Assembly: GCA_023427925.1 (NCBI GenBank)
Contig: JAEYZS010000155.1
Location: forward strand, 1-9,525
Reading direction: 5' to 3'
Length of the DNA: 9,525 bases
Origin: Pseudomonadota bacterium
GTDB lineage: Bacteria > Bdellovibrionota > Bdellovibrionia > Bdellovibrionales > JAEYZS01
Program-made: the position numbers and the translations under genes
Shown: positions 1 through 5,943 of the stretch, piece after piece
Layout of the letters: the number at the start of each line of letters is the position of its first letter
Numbering within the stretch: position 1 is the first letter of the stretch
Notes under the pieces: generated by a model
Told to the model about the DNA's origin: nothing
What the model saw: the letters and a program-made list of their open reading frames with translations, nothing else
The model's database searches: none

Positions 1-666
1 GTTGAAACACCAGATAACTGTCTTTCATCGTCTGAGTATTGTGTGATTAAAAATATAAGCAAAAAATTTCTGTTCAAAAATGGAAGTTTTCAGATTTCAA
101 TGTCGCCTGAATCGACTATTATTCGTCAAAAGCCAAGAGAAATTTCATTCGTTGGCGGACAAATCTTTGTAAAGACATCATCAAAAATATCATTTGTTGT
201 TCCTTATGGGCAGATTGAAGTTGAACCCGATTCCCAGGTGATACTGGAAAAATTTAATGATAAGGTTGTAGTCCAGACTATATTTGGAAAATCCTATCTA
301 AGACCGCTGGGTGAAAAGAAGGCCATATTGGTTTCAGAGGGACACGAAAATTTTATTTCTGAAGTCGATGGATCATTGAAGGCGCAAACAGGAATTCCTA
401 AACCCATAGTCATAGAGCCGTTACTTAAAGCATGGTTCTACCATGCGGACCTTAAAAAGGAAAAATTCGTAGAAGCAGTAGAAGCGTTCAAAAGTATCCA
501 TGAAAAAGCAGTCAAGGAGCTTTCAATTTTAAACGAACAAATTGCAAGTCGAGAAATTGCGTCAGCAAAAGCGGCAAAATCGGCTGCCGAAGAGCGCGCT
601 CGCAAAGCCAAAGAACATCGTGAGTTGATGCAAAATATGTATTATCAACGGCTGCTTGCTGAGTAA
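1..666 (+). CDS. FecR-like domain protein, C-terminal part (5' truncated by window)
   Basis: The reading frame is open from base 1 to the TAA at 664-666, giving 221 residues. A GTG at 43 could be read as a start, but the frame continues upstream without a stop and there is no good SD before it, so I treat the gene as cut by the window edge. The first ~130 residues are beta-rich with alternating hydrophobic residues (GGQIFVKTS, FVVPYGQIEVEPDSQV, GKSYLRPLGEKKAILV), resembling FecR-type beta domains found in envelope proteins. The last ~85 residues are a charged helix rich in Lys, Ala and Glu (AKAAKSAAEERARKAKEHR), probably a coiled coil. The signal peptide or anchor, if any, lies upstream of the window. 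The next gene is 241 bases away, so this gene probably ends its own transcript. The FecR assignment rests on pattern resemblance only; what the domain binds is unknown. Confidence 0.6.
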   Translation, partial: VETPDNCLSSSEYCVIKNISKKFLFKNGSFQISMSPESTIIRQKPREISFVGGQIFVKTSSKISFVVPYGQIEVEPDSQVILEKFNDKVVVQTIFGKSYLRPLGEKKAILVSEGHENFISEVDGSLKAQTGIPKPIVIEPLLKAWFYHADLKKEKFVEAVEAFKSIHEKAVKELSILNEQIASREIASAKAAKSAAEERARKAKEHRELMQNMYYQRLLAE

Positions 667-793
667 ATTCGCCATAGTTGTTGCTTAAATCCCACATCTG
701 TATTTGTTATTTTTCTATAGCAAAAAAACGCATTCTAAATGAGTCGTAAAAACCTTGATATTTCATATACTAAGCTCACTGATTCTTTTACGT

Positions 794-813
794 GCATTTG
801 ATTGTAAAATATT
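794..813 (+). repeat. 20-base near-repeat, copy 1
   Basis: This stretch, starting GCATTTGATTG, matches 2197-2216 at 19 of 20 positions; the only mismatch is T805 against A2208. In copy 2 the motif contains the TTG start codon of the large lipoprotein. Here the same TTG (802-804) is followed at once by TAA and has no SD, so it is not a start. The role is unknown: it could be a protein-binding site, the remnant of a duplicated gene start, or chance in AT-rich DNA. Confidence 0.4.
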
Positions 814-852
814 CAATTGCAATATGGATACGAACCCTTAAAGTCATCTCCA

Positions 853-881
853 AGTTAGCGTTTTTTTTAATAAAACGAACT
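853..881. repeat. imperfect inverted repeat in the barrel gene leader
   Basis: AGTT (853-856) plus CGTTTT (859-864) is complementary to AAAACGAACT (872-881). This gives a 10-pair stem with a two-base bulge (857-858) and a 7-base AT loop. It ends 26 bases before the barrel start codon. It is not followed by a T tract on the + strand, so it does not look like an intrinsic terminator. It could be a leader hairpin or an operator, but the AT content makes chance a real possibility. Confidence 0.3.
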
Positions 882-907
882 ATTAAAGTGGGGACTTTAG
901 GGGTTTG

Positions 908-2194
908 ATGTTGAATAAATTTTGTGTTCTTAAAAGGACAACATTCATTTTTACTATCTCATTTGCGGTGCTAGCTGTGCACAAAAAAACACACGCGGTT
1001 GCTGACTTTGGTAATCCAGGTGTTTTGCCTCAAGGTCGTTATCAGATGACTTTCAGATTTGGAAATACTTCCGAAATCCAAGATAAATTCAACTCTCAAG
1101 GAACTTTGCAGTCTCCGAGTCGAATGAACAAGCGCTTTGATAATAAATTTTTAATGTCTCAACCCAAGTTTCAAGGGTTCGCTAAGATTCTAGATGAGCA
1201 GATTCTCCCGAGCCAGAAACCATCTGTGAAAATAGATCCGGGATCAGTAGAGTTCAAAGGGAATGCGCAAGTCGATTACTTTGTTCCTCAGCTTGCAAGA
1301 GGAATGACAAAAAACTGGAGTTTAGGATTTGGAATTCCTTTGGTTCGTTATAAGTCTGATATTTCTATGCAAAATCGAGGAATAAATACTGCACCTGGAG
1401 TTTTAAAGGGAGCTGCTTCTCCAGAGAAATTTAAAGATCTTAGCAAGAGTATGGCAGCAGAGGCGCAAGCGCTTATTGATGGTCCCTCGGCACTGGTTGC
1501 TAATCAATTGCGTGAGAACAACTTTAGGTCTATTTCCGAGCGAGATGAGAGATTTATGGGTGATATAGTTTTAGGAAGCTCGCTCAAACTCTACGACTCC
1601 AAAAGTGTAGACCTTTATATGCTAAACAACCTTACTTTACCCACGGGTCCAAAAGATGATCCCGATGATATGATTGATCTCAATATTTTTGGAAAGACTC
1701 AGCTTCAAAACGTATTCTTTGCAAACCTAGAAACTTATAAGTGGTTAGAGCTCGGTGTAGGAGTCTTTTATACTTGGGGAATTCCTGATGACTTCGAAAA
1801 AAGAGTCCCGGAGAGTGAGAACGATTTTATTCCGAGAGAATCCAGTAAAGAAACCGTGCGGAAGGATCCTGGAGATGCTGTAGGTGCACAATTCTACTCT
1901 CAAGTGAAGCTGAGCGATTACTATCAGATTGGAGCAGGTTACGAAGTTGCTAGAAAACAAGCCGACAAATATAGAGGTGGCAATCCTTCTTCACGATATG
2001 ATCTTTTAGAGAAAGATACAGACTCAAACTATCAAATCGCCAAATTTAAATTTACTTATTCTACGGTGGATGGGTTTTTAAGAGATGAAGTTAAAATCCC
2101 ATACTCTATTACTTATGCTTTCGCTGATCACATCAGTGGAAAAAATGTTGAAAGAGAACTTACTCACGAATTCTTGATGAAGTTTTACTTCTAG
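908..2194 (+). CDS. outer-membrane beta-barrel protein with helical insert
   Basis: This is a 428-residue exported protein. I start it at ATG 908, with AGGGG at 899-903 four bases upstream; an in-frame TTG at 905 is possible but sits closer to that SD. Residues 1-30 look like a Sec signal peptide: basic residues K4, K9 and R10, a hydrophobic core at 11-24, and a likely cut after T-H-A at 28-30. The mature part shows many alternating strands, such as NWSLGFGIPLVRY, DLYMLNNLTLPTG and WLELGVGVFYTWG. It ends in FLMKFYF with a C-terminal Phe, the usual outer-membrane insertion signature. The overall style resembles barrels of the phenol/MetA-degradation type (PF13557-like), though I cannot confirm the family. 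About residues 165-205 look alpha-helical rather than barrel-like. The stop codon overlaps the SD of the next gene, so the two are probably one operon. The substrate or partner is unknown. Confidence 0.8.
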   Translation: MLNKFCVLKRTTFIFTISFAVLAVHKKTHAVADFGNPGVLPQGRYQMTFRFGNTSEIQDKFNSQGTLQSPSRMNKRFDNKFLMSQPKFQGFAKILDEQILPSQKPSVKIDPGSVEFKGNAQVDYFVPQLARGMTKNWSLGFGIPLVRYKSDISMQNRGINTAPGVLKGAASPEKFKDLSKSMAAEAQALIDGPSALVANQLRENNFRSISERDERFMGDIVLGSSLKLYDSKSVDLYMLNNLTLPTGPKDDPDDMIDLNIFGKTQLQNVFFANLETYKWLELGVGVFYTWGIPDDFEKRVPESENDFIPRESSKETVRKDPGDAVGAQFYSQVKLSDYYQIGAGYEVARKQADKYRGGNPSSRYDLLEKDTDSNYQIAKFKFTYSTVDGFLRDEVKIPYSITYAFADHISGKNVERELTHEFLMKFYF

Positions 2195-2197
2195 GAG
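2193..2197 (+). promoter_or_regulatory. SD that sets the TTG start of the large lipoprotein
   Basis: AGGAG at 2193-2197 overlaps the TAG stop (2192-2194) of the barrel gene and lies 7 bases before TTG 2205. The frame from this TTG gives a textbook lipoprotein signal peptide, which supports a TTG start. The overlap with the upstream stop suggests translational coupling. Confidence 0.75.
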
Positions 2198-2216
2198 CAT
2201 TTGATTGAAAAATATT
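2197..2216 (+). repeat. 20-base near-repeat, copy 2
   Basis: This matches 794-813 at 19 of 20 positions. This copy spans the start of the large lipoprotein gene: it begins at the end of the SD and includes TTG 2205 and the first codons. Confidence 0.4.
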
Positions 2217-5200
2217 TGTAACATAACATTTGTAGCTTTATTGGTTCTATCAGCTTGTGCTCCAAAGTCTGAAAATACTCAGTTTACTGATTTGGCAAAA
2301 GAACAATATCAGTACACTCCGCGAAACCAAGATAGGGAGCTCTCAGAGTCTTCTTTAGAAAATTTCAGTTTGGAATCTGTGTTCGGACTAGATAAAAGCA
2401 TTTCAGAAAATCAGCCATGGATAGAAGACAGCGTAGGTGTTTTTAAACTAGCTGAAAACGCTATGCTTATGAGCAATACACAAAATGGTGCGGCCAAGGC
2501 GGAATATCAAAAATTTGGTCAAAATTTATTAAAGCTATTTTATCAATCAAAAGAAAATTCGACTCAGTTTGGCAAAGATGAAACCATGTATTTGCCCGCC
2601 GCTCTGGGATTTGAGGGAAAGCGAATCCAAAAGGTTCTTTCTGAAATTGCAACACCTGAAAATATCGAAATAACAAATAGAGTACTTTCAAACAACAAGA
2701 TCACGTGGCCTGAAACCAAGCCAAATTTAAAGCCAGCAGAATTCATTAGGAGTATTAAAACTTACTTAAAAAACACTTCCAATCTACTTGCAGAAAGTGG
2801 AGTTAGTGCTGGCTTTGTAAATACTTTTTCTGCGCAAGTTGAGAAGGACTATATTGTTGATCTTAACAGAGGAGAGGCGCGACTTGCGGATACGGATCAA
2901 AACACTCCTCTTAGAACGAGTTCCGTACTCATTCGTGAAGTCATCGAGTCATTAAAGTTCATTCCTAGGGATGTAGTTAAAAACCTTTTAGAAGATCTTA
3001 TTAAAGCAAAAGAGTATGCGGATCTCATTGAGCCAACACATTCCTCTGGTGCACCTCAGGTCGATCGACAAATAAAGGTTATTGCGAGCATCTGGCTGGA
3101 TCTAAAGCCGCATCAAAGAGAAAAGTACATTAAGCCTGCAAATGAAATGCTATATACAAAAATGAACGATTTTTCGGATAAGCTCATTGGTTGGTTGGCA
3201 GGTCGTGTAAAGTTAGAGATCACAGATGGTGAATTTTATTTTGGAAACTTAGTTTATAAGCGTGGTTTTGAAAGTGCTCTTAATACAAGCTGTCATGTGG
3301 ACGTGCATACGGACTTGTCGCAATGGATTCGAATGAATGAGGTGCAAAAGGCGGCATTCAAACAAGACGTGCCAGAGCTTTTCAATGTATTCTCAAGATA
3401 CAATGCGAATGAATTACGAACTATTGCTTCAGAATTTTCGGGGAACGAATTTAAAAAACCTCTGACAGGTGGACTACTCAACCGATTTCGAAACGACTTG
3501 GAGCCGGTGTGTATAGCTCGTATTAGAACCCTTTTAGATAGATCTATCAATCTCTATTTGCTTTCCGAACTCGATGAACAAATCCGTGCATGGGGTTCAA
3601 TGATTGAAGGAATAGTTCGAGATAAAACGATGGAAAATTTAGAATCCATCGCACATGCTATGAAATCGCCAAAAGATTTTGAATCTTATTTCGCGCGCAT
3701 AGCTCATCCAATCATGGGTGATATGCTATTTAACGGTGACACTCTGAATGGCCTTGAAAATTCAAAAGTTCAAGTCTTTGTGGATAGCAAAAATCAGTTA
3801 AGTATGAAGCGCGAGACGGGGAGTCGATTCGAAACTGGAGCAGAGGTTTTGGGATTAAGCCTAGCGGCTCAATATAGAAGAATCTTGAGTTTGCCAGAGT
3901 ATGAACAAATTGAGCCAACAAGTAAGGAATACTATAGGATTGTGTTTTCTCAAGTAAACAAAATGCTTTCGATGATTGGCTTTAGGACGATGGATAATCT
4001 TCTTGTGCCTGCTCTTCATAGAAGTTTCTATGGCAATGAAACGAATGATAGCAACTATAGAAATTTCGATGTTTATAAGTATGAATGTAATGCTGAGAAG
4101 AGGGACAAGCAGGCTGAGCGCAAAAGCAGATACGAGGCCGCTTTAAGAAATAACGAAACTCCAAATCCAGATGATTATGTTGATATCAAAGAAGACTGCG
4201 CAGGCTTTGAGAACTATTCTCAAAACTTATATCTTATCCCAGATCAGTTGGAAGTACGAGGAGCGTTTGATCCTGGCTCTTATAGAAAAGAGTCTTCAAT
4301 CCGAGCTCAGTCTGAGGTGATTCGAGGTGCAGCTCTAATGTTGAACTATTTCAGCGATTGGAGAGGAACCAACGGATTTGATGTTGGACTTGGCACAGAG
4401 AAATACAATGAAATTGAAGTTTTCCCCAAGCACGCTTTTGTTAATCTCGCTGTTGCTCTTACGACGGCACCTCTTCGTGCTTTACAAAAAGAACAAACAC
4501 CGTTGAAGTTATTTAATATTCTTGGTCAAGAAATAAAGGGTTGGTCGAAGAATGGCTTACCTGACTTAGACAGTGTAGATCCTAATTTGAGTGCCGAGGA
4601 AAGAGCTCAAAAGCAAATTATCCAAGCTGCCATTGTGGACCTCGGGAAAGATGGCCCTTCCAATACGGTTAAGGCTGAGGACATGGGGTATTTTATTAGT
4701 GCAATTGATGAATTCTTAATTGCAACAAATGGAATTGAAAAAACTCAGGCTTCTGTCATCAACCCGCAGGAAAAAACTGTCAGGGAAAATATGGAGTTGA
4801 TTCTTAAGTCTAGAAAGCTCTTAAGGATGTTGATGTTTGCTATGTCAAACTTCATGATCAGTCGAATGCAAGATGCAGATGGTGGATTCTGGTCGCACTA
4901 TGAGTTGGAACATAATGGTTCTGGTGAAAACCTTCTTGTTAGGACAGAGCCACGCACGTTGGAGACTCAGCTTTCAGTGATCAAAGCACTTCTAAAGGTC
5001 TATAGGAACTGGGGTAGTGAGTCTGCTCTAGTTGCAGCAGTTGAAGCTTATTACTTTATGAATCAAAAGCTATGGAATCCTGTGACCTCATTCTATAAAA
5101 ATAGCGAGCAATCAAACGGATCAGTTAAGCCATACCTGTTTTTAGAGGCTTTGATTAACGTTAGATCGCTTATCCCGTATATTAACAATGCAAATAGTCA

Positions 5201-5291
5201 GGCGCAGGCTCAGAGGATGTTTGACTCTTATTCCAAAGAATTCCTAAAATGGAATGAAACAGCAAAGCCTATGAGAACAAGTTTGAATTAG
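2205..5291 (+). CDS. giant lipoprotein (1028 aa) of unknown function
   Basis: I do not recognise this family. The first 18 residues are a lipoprotein signal peptide: K2, a hydrophobic core, and the lipobox L-S-A-C with the lipidated Cys at 18. Residue +2 is Ala, not Asp, so under the enterobacterial Lol rule it would go to the outer membrane. The mature protein is soluble, with no further membrane segment, and appears mostly alpha-helical and charged. It has four other Cys: 363, 436, 628 and 665. C628 and C665 bracket a very charged loop, suggesting a disulfide in the periplasm or on the surface. Near the C-terminus, QDADGGFW (889-896) followed by a regular helical stretch recalls the Asp/Gly/Trp turns of alpha/alpha-toroid proteins (some glycosidases and prenyltransferase-like folds). 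That is a weak resemblance and gives no activity. The gene follows the barrel directly and precedes the SurA-like gene by 41 bases, so the three products probably act together at the envelope. A TTG start with AGGAG 7 bases upstream is well supported. Confidence 0.85.
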   Translation: MKNICNITFVALLVLSACAPKSENTQFTDLAKEQYQYTPRNQDRELSESSLENFSLESVFGLDKSISENQPWIEDSVGVFKLAENAMLMSNTQNGAAKAEYQKFGQNLLKLFYQSKENSTQFGKDETMYLPAALGFEGKRIQKVLSEIATPENIEITNRVLSNNKITWPETKPNLKPAEFIRSIKTYLKNTSNLLAESGVSAGFVNTFSAQVEKDYIVDLNRGEARLADTDQNTPLRTSSVLIREVIESLKFIPRDVVKNLLEDLIKAKEYADLIEPTHSSGAPQVDRQIKVIASIWLDLKPHQREKYIKPANEMLYTKMNDFSDKLIGWLAGRVKLEITDGEFYFGNLVYKRGFESALNTSCHVDVHTDLSQWIRMNEVQKAAFKQDVPELFNVFSRYNANELRTIASEFSGNEFKKPLTGGLLNRFRNDLEPVCIARIRTLLDRSINLYLLSELDEQIRAWGSMIEGIVRDKTMENLESIAHAMKSPKDFESYFARIAHPIMGDMLFNGDTLNGLENSKVQVFVDSKNQLSMKRETGSRFETGAEVLGLSLAAQYRRILSLPEYEQIEPTSKEYYRIVFSQVNKMLSMIGFRTMDNLLVPALHRSFYGNETNDSNYRNFDVYKYECNAEKRDKQAERKSRYEAALRNNETPNPDDYVDIKEDCAGFENYSQNLYLIPDQLEVRGAFDPGSYRKESSIRAQSEVIRGAALMLNYFSDWRGTNGFDVGLGTEKYNEIEVFPKHAFVNLAVALTTAPLRALQKEQTPLKLFNILGQEIKGWSKNGLPDLDSVDPNLSAEERAQKQIIQAAIVDLGKDGPSNTVKAEDMGYFISAIDEFLIATNGIEKTQASVINPQEKTVRENMELILKSRKLLRMLMFAMSNFMISRMQDADGGFWSHYELEHNGSGENLLVRTEPRTLETQLSVIKALLKVYRNWGSESALVAAVEAYYFMNQKLWNPVTSFYKNSEQSNGSVKPYLFLEALINVRSLIPYINNANSQAQAQRMFDSYSKEFLKWNETAKPMRTSLN

Positions 5292-5304
5292 TATCATATG
5301 GGTG

Positions 5305-5334
5305 ATGCTCATTAATTCTAGTGGGAACGAGCAT
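5305..5334 (+). promoter_or_regulatory. possible start-codon hairpin of the SurA-like gene
   Basis: ATGCTC (5305-5310) is a perfect complement of GAGCAT (5329-5334), giving six pairs with an 18-base loop. The 3' arm takes in the first two bases of ATG 5333, and the SD lies in the loop. If formed, it could dampen initiation. The stem is short and the loop long, so this is weak. Confidence 0.2.
5323..5326 (+). promoter_or_regulatory. SD that favours ATG 5333 over GTG 5321
   Basis: GGGA at 5323-5326 sits six bases before ATG 5333. No purine-rich site precedes the alternative GTG at 5321. Starting at 5333 also places the hydrophobic segment directly at the N-terminus. Confidence 0.55.
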
Positions 5335-5824
5335 GAAATATATTACGGCAGCAGTCATCGGTGTTTTGATATTTACAGGAATAATTCTTTCGACTTGTGA
5401 AAAAAGACAAACAAATGTTTATGCCGTCGTAAATGGTATAAATATTAAGGCCGCAGACTTTATCACAGAAGAGAATCGCGACGACGAGGTCAAACAAAGA
5501 GAAGACCTTTTAAAGTTAGTTGAGAAAATTATTATCGAACAAGAGGCCCAAAAGCTGAGTACAACAAAGGAAGAGTTGTTGGGGTTCTTTGACTCTATGA
5601 AAAATCGCGACATCCCTGCAAAAGAAGTTGAAAAAATATTCAAATCAGAATTCAAGGATCAGAGCCTAGGACTTCAGTCTAAAGAGCAAATGTTAAATTC
5701 TGTAAGAGAAAAGCAATACGACTTGGCAAAAAAGCAATATATCTACGAGCTAAAAAGTCGTTCAACAGTTCTGTTGGTGGACGACGACGGCGTCTTTCAT
5801 TCTTACCATTTTGAACCCAACTAA
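5333..5824 (+). CDS. SurA_N-like membrane-anchored periplasmic protein, no PPIase domain
   Basis: This 163-residue protein starts at ATG 5333. Residues 2-21 are a hydrophobic export segment ending in L-S-T-C (19-22). That resembles a lipobox but has Thr at -1 where Gly, Ala or Ser is usual, so it is either an atypical lipoprotein or an uncleaved anchor. Residues 29-43 (VYAVVNGINIKAADF) followed by the helices around LLKLVEKIIIEQEAQK match the N-terminal chaperone module of SurA/PpiC proteins. In those, a 'VNG..I...DF' strand precedes a 'Ll..lI...Ll.qeA' helix. The family usually continues with a ~90-residue parvulin domain; here the protein ends without one, after an acidic patch DDDG. It would hold unfolded envelope proteins rather than isomerise prolines. 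It lies 41 bases after the giant lipoprotein, suggesting that the barrel or lipoprotein is its client. This is inferred from context. Confidence 0.65.
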   Translation: MKYITAAVIGVLIFTGIILSTCEKRQTNVYAVVNGINIKAADFITEENRDDEVKQREDLLKLVEKIIIEQEAQKLSTTKEELLGFFDSMKNRDIPAKEVEKIFKSEFKDQSLGLQSKEQMLNSVREKQYDLAKKQYIYELKSRSTVLLVDDDGVFHSYHFEPN

Positions 5825-5834
5825 GGTCTATTTT

Positions 5835-5849
5835 TAGAGTAAAACTCTA
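5835..5849 (+). terminator. weak hairpin after the envelope operon
   Basis: TAGAGT (5835-5840), an AAA loop and ACTCTA (5844-5849) form a perfect six-pair stem beginning 11 bases after the stop of the SurA-like gene. The T run (ATTTTC) comes only after four intervening bases and the stem is AT-rich, so it is a poor intrinsic terminator. It may instead protect the 3' end of the mRNA. Confidence 0.3.
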
Positions 5850-5869
5850 GCCCATTTTCAATGCAATAG

Positions 5870-5897
5870 TTAGCATATCCAAGCCCAATGATATCCT
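5870..5897 (+). promoter_or_regulatory. weak sigma70-like promoter candidate for the coiled-coil gene
   Basis: TTAGCA (5870-5875) and TATCCT (5892-5897) are separated by 16 bases and each matches the sigma70 consensus at 4 of 6 positions. The start codon follows 46 bases later. A separate promoter here would suit the change of gene content, but the match is ordinary for AT-rich DNA. Confidence 0.2.
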
Positions 5898-5943
5898 AGA
5901 GATAGAGATTATTTTGTCTTAAGTTTTCAGGAGGAAAAGGCTG

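Noticed and set aside
43..666. A complete 207-residue gene starting at GTG 43
   Set aside because: The frame is open without a stop back to base 1 and no convincing SD precedes the GTG, so a gene truncated by the window edge is more likely.
678..783. Sigma70 promoter boxes before the barrel gene (for example TTGATA at 755-760, TATACT at 766-771)
   Set aside because: The good -35-like and -10-like boxes are not at a usable spacing from each other, and other pairs match poorly.
3293..3550. Minus-strand open frames inside the large lipoprotein and elsewhere
   Set aside because: They lie antisense to well-supported genes, show no recognisable protein features and look like shadows of coding on the + strand.
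5321..5824. GTG 5321 as start of the SurA-like gene
   Set aside because: No SD precedes it, while ATG 5333 has GGGA six bases upstream and puts the export segment at the very N-terminus.
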